Part shown: piece after piece, positions 1 through 6,301 of the stretch
Numbering within the stretch: the stretch's first letter is position 1
Layout: each line of letters begins with the position of its first letter
Source of the DNA: Eubacteriales bacterium
GTDB taxonomy: Bacteria; Bacillota_A; Clostridia; Lachnospirales; Lachnospiraceae
Reading direction: 5' to 3'
Assembly: GCA_030527765.1 (NCBI GenBank)
Contig: JAUNAE010000177.1
Coordinates: 1-7,695, forward strand
Length of the DNA: 7,695 bases
Made by a program: the position numbers and the translations under genes
Notes under the pieces: generated by a model
What the model was told of the DNA's origin: nothing
Seen by the model: the letters and a program-made list of their open reading frames with translations, nothing else
Databases searched by the model: none

Positions 1-537
1 GAAAAGACTCAGTTTTGCACCGTAGCTTGTACTGGCAAGCACAAACACTGCTCCAAGCATTACAATACCGATTCCCGCATAAACCCAGGTCAGTTTCCGA
101 AGGAATTTCATCTTCCGGATCATAACCGGAATGACGAGGGCAATCACACTGCCTGCCGCAGCAATTAAGAGCTGTTTCTGGGCAGATGCCATATCCAGAC
201 GGCACAGCACCAGAAATCCAACACTCAGCAGCATGCACATGTTGTTCAAGAGAAGAAAGGATGCTTTCTTGTAAAAAATCCGATACAGAATCTGTATCAA
301 TGCAAAATATCCTATCATTTCTCCAAAGAACACAAGCGTCATCTCATCCCGGGATTTCAGAAAAATAACTGCAAACCCTGTCAGATTCATAAGAAAAATC
401 AGCAGAAGCTGTCTTCTCAGAGATTCATTTCGTTCTTCCTCATCCTGACGTTTTACAAGATAAAAACAATAAAACGTATAAATCAGCATCAGAGTCAGAA
501 TGACATATTTGGAAAGTTCCACAATAATATTAATCAT
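1..537 (-). CDS. FtsW/RodA/SpoVE family membrane protein, N-terminal part (partial)
   Basis: The frame opens at an ATG at 537 and stays open for 179 codons to the left edge, so only the N-terminal part is present. The translation is very hydrophobic, with about six membrane segments near residues 5-24, 44-60, 70-88, 95-112, 118-134 and 141-160, separated by short basic loops such as VIRKMKFLRKL-like stretches (near 134-142). The segment around AAAGSVIALVIPVMIRK followed by WVYAGIGIVMLG and LASTSYGAKLS is what I recognise from the SEDS family (FtsW, RodA, SpoVE), the lipid II polymerising glycosyltransferases of septal, lateral or spore peptidoglycan. The catalytic Asp and later loops lie outside the window, so the exact paralogue cannot be told. 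It starts 6 nt after the U32 stop codon; the only purine-rich sequence upstream is a G-run about 14 nt away, which suggests translational coupling. Family assignment is fairly sure; subtype is not. Confidence 0.82.
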   Translation of the reverse strand, partial: MINIIVELSKYVILTLMLIYTFYCFYLVKRQDEEERNESLRRQLLLIFLMNLTGFAVIFLKSRDEMTLVFFGEMIGYFALIQILYRIFYKKASFLLLNNMCMLLSVGFLVLCRLDMASAQKQLLIAAAGSVIALVIPVMIRKMKFLRKLTWVYAGIGIVMLGAVFVLASTSYGAKLSLF

Positions 538-543
538 ATTTGT

Positions 544-2703
544 TTATTCGGCCCCCCTTTTAAAGTGCCCTTTTGTAAATGTTCCGGATAACTCCCGATG
601 TTCTCCAAACTGATAGACATCTGAAAACGCGCGGAAGATCTCCCTCGTCTCTCCGGCAGTCTCCCATGTGAAGTTCAAACGAAGTCCCGACATTCCAAGC
701 GAAAGAACCTGTTTTGCCTCCGCAAGAAGACTCAGCGGCAGACTGTTATAAATGATATTATAACAGGATGGATGCCGTTCTGTAGTACTGCCTTTCCAGG
801 GATCACAGACGCATTGTACGGAGAAATCCGTTCCCTTCCGGTCTTTGAGTGTCAGACAGTCTCTCTTATGATTGCATCCATAGAGGTTATCCCTCACACA
901 CTGCACAGAAACCATCAGAGGAAGATATCCATATACGACCATTTCAGAATTTTTGTTTTTTCGATGCTGAAGTTCCCTGCCATTCAGTTCCAGAGGTGCT
1001 GTTGTTCTAAGAACATTCTCCTGTTCCCAGTAATCTACCCCCCGGTTGTTCCATGTATACATGGATGCATCCATGACACAAATAGACGAAAGACCTGCTT
1101 CTTTCAGAGCTGCAAACGTCTCCAGATCTCTCACGAGAATACCATCCAGACCTCTGTTCTTCCACGCTAAAATCTTCTGAAGAACATCTCCCGGAACTCC
1201 GAACCGGGTAATCTCCGGCATCACAAGAAACAGTTTTTTCTCATTCTTCTCTTTTTGAAGCATCTGTTCTGCAAGATCCAGAGGCACATACAATCCATCC
1301 AGCGTTTCTTCCATCCAGAGGATCTCTGCCTGCTCTTTTGTCTCACAGGAAGCAAACAGTTTCGGGAGGACGGAGATGTTTTTTGCATCCAGGGAAATCT
1401 CCGGTGTCTCCGGAAGTGTTCTCCTATAAGCGGCCGAAAGCTTCTCTTCCAGTTCTCCAAGGGCATTTCTTCGCAGTTCATTGATCTGTTTCACCGGCAT
1501 AAAGAGATTTCCGGACAAGTCGAGAGACAGTTCTTTCCAGACAAAGGGAGTTTCTCCCATCTTCTGCATCTGCTTCTCAATTCTCTCTTCTGAAAGGGGT
1601 TGTTTCAGAGCTTCCTGAACAACCTCTCCATAAACAACCGCTTCCTGATCTCCAGCCGTCACTTTAAGATACGCCGGCTCTCCCGTGTGAAGAGAAAGTT
1701 CTCCCCGAATCTCCCTCTTCGGACTTTGAAGAACGTATTCGGACTTCTCAATTTTTTTGTCATTGGAGAAAGCCATCATATCCGTTCCGTGATAAGTTTT
1801 GTAATATCCGGAACAGGATCCTCCTCTGCTGAACAGATCCAGCAGTGTTCTGTGATCTTCCGGATCAACCCGGTAATGATCTGCCCCCTTCTCCAGGAGA
1901 AGATCCAGATATTTTCGATAAATTGCCGTAACTCCCGCACCATAAGAAGGCTGTTTCATTCGTCCTTCAATTTTGAGGGAATAAACTCCCGCCTCAAGAA
2001 TTTCCGGCAGAAGCATAATCGTATTCATATCCTTCAGGCTCAAAGGAGAATTTCCTTTTTTGTTTTTCGGTTTATTACCTTCCAGAGATGCCTGATAAGG
2101 AAGTCTGCATGGCTGGGCACATCTGCCGCGGTTTCCGGATCTGCCCCCGAGAATACTGCTCATAAGACATCTTCCGGAATAAGAATAGCAAAGTGCTCCA
2201 TGAATAAAGCTCTCGATCTCAAGAGGACTGTTTGCATGCATATTCTGCAGCTCCGGCAAGGTCAGTTCTCTTGCGGCAACAACTCTTGTCAGTCCCTTCT
2301 TTTCCAGATACTTCATTCCTTCCGGTCCGGTAACCGCCATCTGGGTACTTGCATGAATCGGAAGTTCCGGGAAATACTCCTGAATGAAGGAAAGCACTCC
2401 AAAATCCTGTACAAGAACCGCATCCAGCCCCGCCTCATAAAAAGGCGCAAGAAACTCATAGAGTTCTCTTTCCATTTCACGGTTTTTGACAAGGGTATTG
2501 ACCGTCATATATAGCTTGCGGTTATGAAGATGGGAAACCCTGATGGCCTTCACCAGTTCTTCTTCCGAAAAATTACGGGCATATGCTCTGGCTCCAAAGG
2601 AATTGCCTCCCACATACACAGCGTCCGCCCCGGCACCGAGAACCGCCTCAAAAGCTTCATAGGATCCCGCAGGCGCCAACAATTCTGCCTGATATATACT
2701 CAA
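544..2703 (-). CDS. U32 family protein (RlhA/TrhP-like RNA hydroxylation factor, annotated as peptidase U32)
   Basis: The product is 719 residues from a TTG start at 2703. It opens with the family start ELLAPAGSYEAFEAVLGAGA. The U32 signature (ESFIHGALCYSYSGRCLMS) is at about 164-182, and GRCAQPCR follows at about 193-200, giving cysteines 172, 179, 195 and 199. In this family four such cysteines hold a [4Fe-4S] cluster. SLKIEGRMK is at about 242-250. The length and the extra C-terminal half resemble the long two-part members such as E. coli RlhA (23S rRNA C2501 hydroxylation); shorter relatives (TrhP; B. subtilis YrrN/YrrO) act in tRNA 5-hydroxyuridine formation. Older annotations say peptidase or collagenase, for which nothing here argues. 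Which RNA is the target is unknown. A second cysteine-rich patch lies at 602-647. The TTG is preferred over the in-frame ATG at 2730 because AAAGGAG sits 7 nt before it, while the ATG abuts a terminator tail and has no ribosome binding site. Confidence 0.9.
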   Translation of the reverse strand: MSIYQAELLAPAGSYEAFEAVLGAGADAVYVGGNSFGARAYARNFSEEELVKAIRVSHLHNRKLYMTVNTLVKNREMERELYEFLAPFYEAGLDAVLVQDFGVLSFIQEYFPELPIHASTQMAVTGPEGMKYLEKKGLTRVVAARELTLPELQNMHANSPLEIESFIHGALCYSYSGRCLMSSILGGRSGNRGRCAQPCRLPYQASLEGNKPKNKKGNSPLSLKDMNTIMLLPEILEAGVYSLKIEGRMKQPSYGAGVTAIYRKYLDLLLEKGADHYRVDPEDHRTLLDLFSRGGSCSGYYKTYHGTDMMAFSNDKKIEKSEYVLQSPKREIRGELSLHTGEPAYLKVTAGDQEAVVYGEVVQEALKQPLSEERIEKQMQKMGETPFVWKELSLDLSGNLFMPVKQINELRRNALGELEEKLSAAYRRTLPETPEISLDAKNISVLPKLFASCETKEQAEILWMEETLDGLYVPLDLAEQMLQKEKNEKKLFLVMPEITRFGVPGDVLQKILAWKNRGLDGILVRDLETFAALKEAGLSSICVMDASMYTWNNRGVDYWEQENVLRTTAPLELNGRELQHRKNKNSEMVVYGYLPLMVSVQCVRDNLYGCNHKRDCLTLKDRKGTDFSVQCVCDPWKGSTTERHPSCYNIIYNSLPLSLLAEAKQVLSLGMSGLRLNFTWETAGETREIFRAFSDVYQFGEHRELSGTFTKGHFKRGAE

Positions 2704-2710
2704 CTTTTTA

Positions 2711-2717
2711 CTCCTTT
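2711..2717 (-). promoter_or_regulatory. Ribosome binding site that sets the U32 gene start at TTG
   Basis: AAAGGAG on the minus strand lies 7 nt before the TTG at 2703-2701. It falls inside the frame that would be read from the ATG at 2730, which argues that the first nine codons of the longer frame are not translated. Confidence 0.75.
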
Positions 2718-2736
2718 GTTCTAAAATCATTAAGAG

Positions 2737-2768
2737 AAAAAAAGGGGATTACCCAGTGCAATCCCCTT
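2737..2768 (-). terminator. Intrinsic terminator between zapA and the U32 gene
   Basis: On the minus strand a 9-bp perfect stem (AAGGGGATT at 2768-2760 and AATCCCCTT at 2750-2742) encloses a 9-nt loop and runs directly into a T-run (2743-2737). This is a classic rho-independent terminator 9 nt after the zapA stop. It would end most transcripts from ruvAB-zapA before the U32 gene, unless it is read through or the U32 gene has its own promoter. On the plus strand the 3' side lacks a T-run, so it is one-directional. Confidence 0.85.
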
Positions 2769-2796
2769 CTCATACCTCAGCTTATAAGTTCATCAA
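2769..2796 (-). promoter_or_regulatory. Possible weak promoter for the U32 gene, overlapping the zapA end
   Basis: Minus strand TTGATG (2796-2791) and TATGAG (2774-2769) are separated by 16 bp. Each hexamer matches four of six sigma-A consensus positions, so this is weak evidence. If used, transcription would begin near 2762, inside the first arm of the terminator hairpin, so this transcript could not form the full stem. Confidence 0.25.
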
Positions 2797-3205
2797 TCTC
2801 TTTTTCGAGTTCTTTTACCTTTTCTTCCAGACCGGTCTCATTCGCTTTTGACACTTCTGCCTGCTTCTGAGCCTCTTCCGCCTGTTTTCTAGCCTCCTCG
2901 AGTTCCATGCGAACAGCAATCAGCTCATGTTTCAGAGAATATACTTCCTGGTCTCTCTGCTCCAGATCCTGTTCAAAAATCTCCACCTGTCTTTTTGCTT
3001 TGAAATAATCGTCCGCAATATTCAGACTCAGAAGATTGTGCTTCATTTCCATCGCCTGACGGCTGTATCCCGGCATCTCACTCAGTTCTGCAATCTTATT
3101 ATTCATATAGGAAGCAACCTGCTGGAAATACTCTATAGATTCATATCCTCCAAGGGTGATGATTTTCCCACCAATGACCACCTGTGCGGTATTTTTAACT
3201 GCCAT
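2777..3205 (-). CDS. zapA: Cell division protein ZapA
   Basis: The product is 142 residues from the ATG at 3205. The N-terminal part (about 3-70: KNTAQVVIGGK, GYESIEYFQQVASYMNNKI, then LNIADDYFKAK) is the ZapA fold that binds FtsZ; ZapA dimers or tetramers bundle FtsZ filaments and support Z-ring assembly at mid-cell. From about 70 to 140 the sequence is a long charged coiled coil (many E, K, Q repeats), as expected for the tetramerising stalk, longer here than in short ZapA proteins. A longer in-frame reading from 3316 would add 37 residues (with several Met and an RRHI stretch) that encode the ribosome binding site itself, so it is not preferred. It follows ruvB after a 188-nt leader and is followed by a terminator. 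The partnership with an FtsW-family gene downstream suits a division or envelope cluster. Confidence 0.88.
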   Translation of the reverse strand: MAVKNTAQVVIGGKIITLGGYESIEYFQQVASYMNNKIAELSEMPGYSRQAMEMKHNLLSLNIADDYFKAKRQVEIFEQDLEQRDQEVYSLKHELIAVRMELEEARKQAEEAQKQAEVSKANETGLEEKVKELEKEIDELIS

Positions 3206-3214
3206 TTCTATATG

Positions 3215-3220
3215 CCTCCT
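3215..3220 (-). promoter_or_regulatory. Ribosome binding site that sets the zapA start
   Basis: A perfect AGGAGG on the minus strand lies 9 nt before the ATG at 3205-3203, where the recognisable ZapA homology begins two residues later. The upstream candidate start at 3316 has only AAGG 3 nt away, which is too close to work well. Confidence 0.8.
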
Positions 3221-3340
3221 GCCGTATTTCTGTATTTCATCTGCATGCATGCGAAAGGAATCCCGGTTCATTATGTTATCCCACATCCGCATCATTACCT
3301 GCTCATAATCAAACATCTGCCTTGCGGCTTTCTTGATTCG

Positions 3341-3390
3341 ATTATACCGTCGTTCCGACTTATTATACTAGAAATATGCATAAAAGTATA
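3341..3390 (-). promoter_or_regulatory. Possible zapA promoter region with two TATAAT boxes
   Basis: Just after the ruvB stop, the minus strand has two perfect TATAAT hexamers, at 3367-3362 and 3346-3341, 21 bp apart. The first has TATACT (3390-3385) 17 bp upstream, a three-of-six match to the -35 consensus; the second has no convincing -35. Between them lies a small inverted repeat, GTCG-GAA-CGAC (3359-3349). A promoter here would give zapA a leader of about 130-150 nt. It is suggestive because of two perfect -10 boxes in an intergenic gap, but the weak -35 elements keep confidence low. Confidence 0.4.
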
Positions 3391-3393
3391 GGT

Positions 3394-4413
3394 TTATTTT
3401 GGATTATTTTCATCCGATGCCATCTCATAGCCAAGATGACGATAAGCCAGGGCAGAAGCCATTCTTCCCCGGGGCGTTCTGTTCAGGAATCCATTCTGCA
3501 GCAGATACGGTTCATAAACATCCTCCAGAGTACCGGAATCCTCCCCGATGGCTGCAGCCAGCGTCTCAAGTCCCACCGGACCGCCCTGAAAGTTCAGGAT
3601 CAGTGTCTGAAGAATACGGCGGTCCACTTTGTCCAGACCGTACTGATCCACTTCCAGAAGATCCAGCGCAAAGCAGGCAACCTGACTGGTAATTACCCCG
3701 TCATATTTGACCTGGGCAAAATCACGCACACGCTTCAGCAGTCGGTTGGCAAGACGCGGGGTTCCTCTGGAACGCTTGGCAATCTCCAAAGCTCCCTTCT
3801 CATCGATCTCTACCCCAAGCACCTCCGCCGATCTCATGACAATAGTCTTCAGTTCTCTCTGATTATAAAATTCCAGATGATGAACGACTCCAAAACGATC
3901 TCTGAGAGGTGCCGACAGAAGGCCGGCCCTTGTGGTAGCTCCTACAAGGGTAAATCTCGGAAGATCCAGTCGGATGGATCTTGCAGTCGCACCCTTTCCG
4001 ATAATAATATCAATGGCAAAATCCTCCATTGCCGGATAGAGGATCTCCTCTACCTGACGGTTCAGCCTGTGAATCTCATCCACAAACAGAATATCTCCCT
4101 CCTGAAGATTGTTAAGAATCGAAGCCAAATCTCCTGTCTTCTCAATTGCAGGACCGGAAGTAATTTTCATATGTACTCCCATCTCATTGGCAATGATCTG
4201 AGAGAGTGTTGTTTTTCCAAGTCCCGGAGGGCCGTAAAACAATACATGATCCAGGGAATCACCTCTTTGCTTTGCCGCTTCTATATAAACTTTGAGGATA
4301 CTCTTGACTTTGTCCTGACCAATGTATTCATCAAGACTCTGCGGTCTCAGACTTCCTTCCAGATGCAGATCTTCTTCGATCACATCTGTCGTAATTATTC
4401 TCTTATCTGCCAT
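3394..4413 (-). CDS. ruvB: Holliday junction branch migration ATPase RuvB
   Basis: The 339-residue product has the full RuvB layout and the usual family length. The AAA+ domain shows the Walker A motif GPPGLGKTT at 61-69, Walker B LFVDEIH at 109-115, sensor 1 VGATTR at 157-162, the arginine finger region PLRDRFG at 169-175 and sensor 2 GTPRLANR at 217-224. The winged-helix DNA-binding end carries [10 protein letters not shown] at 308-317. RuvB forms hexameric rings on the arms of a Holliday junction and, with RuvA, drives branch migration during recombinational repair in the cytoplasm. The ATG is preceded by AAAAGGAG with a 4-nt gap (4425-4418). It lies 34 nt after ruvA with no terminator between, so the two are one transcription unit under the SOS-type promoter ahead of ruvA. 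No key residue is missing. Confidence 0.98.
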   Translation of the reverse strand: MADKRIITTDVIEEDLHLEGSLRPQSLDEYIGQDKVKSILKVYIEAAKQRGDSLDHVLFYGPPGLGKTTLSQIIANEMGVHMKITSGPAIEKTGDLASILNNLQEGDILFVDEIHRLNRQVEEILYPAMEDFAIDIIIGKGATARSIRLDLPRFTLVGATTRAGLLSAPLRDRFGVVHHLEFYNQRELKTIVMRSAEVLGVEIDEKGALEIAKRSRGTPRLANRLLKRVRDFAQVKYDGVITSQVACFALDLLEVDQYGLDKVDRRILQTLILNFQGGPVGLETLAAAIGEDSGTLEDVYEPYLLQNGFLNRTPRGRMASALAYRHLGYEMASDENNPK

Positions 4414-4447
4414 AACGCTCCTTTTAATCTTTTGTCTCCGCCGATGA

Positions 4448-5056
4448 TCACAAGTTTCTCAGAGCGGCACGAAGAATCTGCTCTACATCCATGCCTTCTG
4501 CATCCACCACACCCCGAACAGCACGGAGGGCATCTGAGGAACTATAGCCAAGAGCAATTAATGCCTCAATCGCTTCTTTGCTTTCATCACCTGTATCACG
4601 AGCCGGCATTCCCTGCTCCTCCACATGCCCGAGTTTCTTCTCAAAAGCATCTGCAAGAGACAGTTTGTCTTTCAGCTCAAGAATCAGTTTCTGAGCCGTT
4701 TTTTTGCCGATTCCCGGTGCCTTGCAAATTGCTTTCACATCATCCGACAACACTGCAAATCGAAGTTCATCCGCAGACAGACCGGACAGAATTCCAATAG
4801 CACCCTTAGGACCAACTCCGTTCACACCAAGAAGAAGCTTGAACACCTGAAGATCATCCTTCGTAAAAAATCCAAACAGCTGCATTCCGTCTTCCTTCAC
4901 ATGGAAATACGTATGCACTTTCAGAGACTGACCCACACGAAGCTGGGACAACTCATGACCTGTCATATATACTTCAAATCCGATTCCGGATGCACTCTCT
5001 ATTATCACTGATGTTTCTGTAAAATCAGCGACCTCACCCCTGATAAAAGAAATCAT
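4448..5056 (-). CDS. ruvA: Holliday junction branch migration protein RuvA
   Basis: The 202-residue product matches the usual RuvA length of about 200. It starts MISFIRGEV, the normal opening of the N-terminal OB-fold (about 1-63). Two helix-hairpin-helix motifs follow, around [10 protein letters not shown] at 77-86 and APGIGKKTA at 113-121, which contact the DNA backbone at the junction. A flexible acidic linker (about 140-158) leads to domain III (about 159-202, with [16 protein letters not shown]), which binds RuvB and regulates its ATPase. RuvA tetramers hold the Holliday junction in a square-planar form. A longer in-frame start at 5125 is rejected: it would lie upstream of the predicted transcription start and overlap the -35 and LexA box. 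The chosen ATG has GAGG (5066-5063) 6 nt upstream. It is first in the minus-strand operon with ruvB. Confidence 0.97.
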   Translation of the reverse strand: MISFIRGEVADFTETSVIIESASGIGFEVYMTGHELSQLRVGQSLKVHTYFHVKEDGMQLFGFFTKDDLQVFKLLLGVNGVGPKGAIGILSGLSADELRFAVLSDDVKAICKAPGIGKKTAQKLILELKDKLSLADAFEKKLGHVEEQGMPARDTGDESKEAIEALIALGYSSSDALRAVRGVVDAEGMDVEQILRAALRNL

Positions 5057-5096
5057 AAAACGCCTCTTTTCCTTATCTCTTTTTTTCGTACCAACA

Positions 5097-5125
5097 ATCA
5101 TATCACAACCGAAGAGAAATAGCAA
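5097..5125 (-). promoter_or_regulatory. Sigma-A promoter for ruvAB
   Basis: On the minus strand TTGCTA (5125-5120) and TATGAT (5102-5097) are spaced by exactly 17 bp, and the -10 is preceded by TGA (5105-5103), giving an extended TGn -10 element. Transcription would start near 5090, leaving a leader of about 34 nt before the ruvA ATG. The -35 overlaps the LexA box. Confidence 0.75.
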
Positions 5126-5136
5126 ACAAAGGTTCG
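5123..5136. promoter_or_regulatory. LexA (SOS) box between ruvA and the divergent nuclease gene
   Basis: The plus strand reads CAAACAAAGGTTCG and the minus strand CGAACCTTTGTTTG. This fits the Gram-positive LexA consensus CGAAC-N4-GTTYG with both half-sites intact and two deviations, only in the less constrained centre. The palindrome extends outward to AGC and GCT. It covers the downstream half of the ruvA -35 element, so bound LexA should block that promoter. On the other side it ends 4 bp before the -35 of the plus-strand promoter. SOS control of ruvAB is known in Bacillus subtilis, which fits. Confidence 0.82.
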
Positions 5137-5140
5137 CTAA

Positions 5141-5169
5141 TTGACCATTTTCTGCTCTTGGGCTACAAT
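5141..5169 (+). promoter_or_regulatory. Sigma-A promoter for the YprB-like gene
   Basis: TTGACC (5141-5146) and TACAAT (5164-5169) are spaced by 17 bp, each one base off consensus. Transcription would start near 5176, only about 23 nt before the ATG at 5199. The LexA box lies at about -40 to -53 relative to this start. Confidence 0.8.
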
Positions 5170-5198
5170 TGTCGTGAATGTTACGAAAGGAGTGTTCT

Positions 5199-6218
5199 AT
5201 GATACATCATTTTCTGAAGATCCCGATAGATCTTCCTCTTTTCAGCCAATTTTCCGATCTGATTCAGAAAGCATGTTGTCGGGATGCTTCCTTATCCTCT
5301 CCTTTATTCTACGATATAGAAACCACCGGTTCCCAGAGAAACTCTGATCCGGTTTATCTCGTTGGTATGGTATGGGAAGAACAGGGTCATTGGGAAGGAC
5401 TTCAGCTTCTGGCGGAAACACCCGAAGAAGAACCGGAATTATTAAAACAATTCGGAGAACAATTGAAGAAGCATTCACTAACGGTACAATACTATGGCGA
5501 TCGCTTTGACCAGCCATTCCTGGAGGAGCGTTATCGTGTCAACGGAATAGCTTCTCCCTTTGAAAATCTCCCTTCTCTGGATCTCCACCGGCTTCTTCAT
5601 CCATACAAAAACGGCCTCGCTCTGAAAGATTTCAAGCAAACCTCATTGGAAGCCTTCCTTAACGTACCTTCCAGAAAACATCCGGATGGAAGAAAATGTA
5701 TCCAGATCTATCAAGCCTCTCTTCTGACTCCGAGAACTGCCTATTCCGAAGCACTACTCGGGCATAATGAAGAAGACCTTCTCGGAATGATTCAAATACT
5801 GCATCTGCTTCCCTGTCTTCAGTTCTCTGTCCCTTGTTTCATGGTCACAGAGATCCTCATGGAAGGGGAATCTTTGCATTTCGGAGTGACTTATGAGCAG
5901 GAGATCTGCGGTTCTTTCTCTCTGACGTCTCCTCTCTTCTCCTTTACAGCGAGAGGATGCGAAGGACAGCTTCAGATTCCGATTTCCTCCGGGGCAATCC
6001 GAAACTTTTACAGGAATTATAAAGATTATGATTACCTTCCCGAGGAGGATACCGCTTTGCCGAAATCTCTTTCCGCCGGTTTGTCCCGCTCATCCAGAAG
6101 AAAAGCCACTCCGGAAACCTGTTACACCTGGATCCCTCTGACAGAAGACTTTCTCAGAGATTTTTCTATTCAGGACCAGTACGTCAATCACAACCTGCCT
6201 ATTCTTGTATCTTTATAA
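5199..6218 (+). CDS. YprB-like ribonuclease H-fold (DEDD-type exonuclease) protein
   Basis: The product is 339 residues from the ATG at 5199, which has AAAGGAG (5186-5192) 6 nt upstream; an ATG at 5178 has no such site and sits almost at the transcription start. The N-terminal half carries the pattern of the RNase H-like 3'-5' exonuclease superfamily: motif I FYDIETTG (37-44, acidic D39 and E41), motif II-like YYGDRFDQPFL (98-108, D104), SLDLHR (126-131) and motif III HNEEDLLGM (189-197, D193 with H189). This matches the clade annotated as ribonuclease H-like or YprB-like. Substrate and direction are not known; two-metal nucleic acid cleavage is inferred from the conserved acids. Residues from about 205 to 339 match nothing I recognise, with no membrane segment or repeat. 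It is divergent from ruvAB across a shared LexA box, suggesting a DNA repair or damage role, but this is inference. Confidence 0.82.
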   Translation: MIHHFLKIPIDLPLFSQFSDLIQKACCRDASLSSPLFYDIETTGSQRNSDPVYLVGMVWEEQGHWEGLQLLAETPEEEPELLKQFGEQLKKHSLTVQYYGDRFDQPFLEERYRVNGIASPFENLPSLDLHRLLHPYKNGLALKDFKQTSLEAFLNVPSRKHPDGRKCIQIYQASLLTPRTAYSEALLGHNEEDLLGMIQILHLLPCLQFSVPCFMVTEILMEGESLHFGVTYEQEICGSFSLTSPLFSFTARGCEGQLQIPISSGAIRNFYRNYKDYDYLPEEDTALPKSLSAGLSRSSRRKATPETCYTWIPLTEDFLRDFSIQDQYVNHNLPILVSL

Positions 6219-6251
6219 ATCATCTCAAAGTTGTTTTGTCCTAAAAACAAA

Positions 6252-6280
6252 AAAGTGAAGGTCCGATGGACCTTCACTTT
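6252..6280. terminator. Bidirectional intrinsic terminator between converging genes
   Basis: A perfect 13-bp stem (AAAGTGAAGGTCC at 6252-6264 and its complement at 6268-6280) closes a 3-nt GAT loop. On the plus strand it is followed by AATTTTTAAT; on the minus strand the A-rich sequence at 6243-6254 becomes a T-rich tail. It can therefore end both the YprB-like transcript and the ispH-rpsA transcript, and it fills most of the 83-nt gap between them. Confidence 0.93.
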
Positions 6281-6301
6281 AATTTTTAATAATTCAAAGA
6301 A

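Noticed and set aside
186..368. Plus-strand 60-codon frame
   Set aside because: It lies opposite the FtsW-family gene, which has clear membrane segments and family sequence on the minus strand.
1600..2514. Plus-strand open frame of 304 codons opposite the U32 gene
   Set aside because: It is a mirror frame of a well-supported gene, with an atypical composition (many Phe, Arg, Ser) and no domain.
2704..2730. ATG at 2730 as the start of the U32 protein
   Set aside because: It abuts the terminator tail and has no ribosome binding site; the added nine codons contain the AAAGGAG that serves the TTG at 2703.
3242..3251. GCATGCATGC palindrome upstream of zapA
   Set aside because: It is a short perfect palindrome with no matching promoter or partner site, and such sequences arise by chance.
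3376..4800. Long plus-strand open frame of 474 codons across ruvB and the end of ruvA
   Set aside because: It is antisense to two genes with complete motifs. Its translation has no recognisable domain, is rich in Ser, His, Cys and Leu as expected of a mirror frame, and has no good ribosome binding site.
5057..5125. Longer ruvA start at 5125
   Set aside because: It would begin upstream of the predicted transcription start and within the -35 and LexA box. RuvA homology starts at the ATG at 5056.
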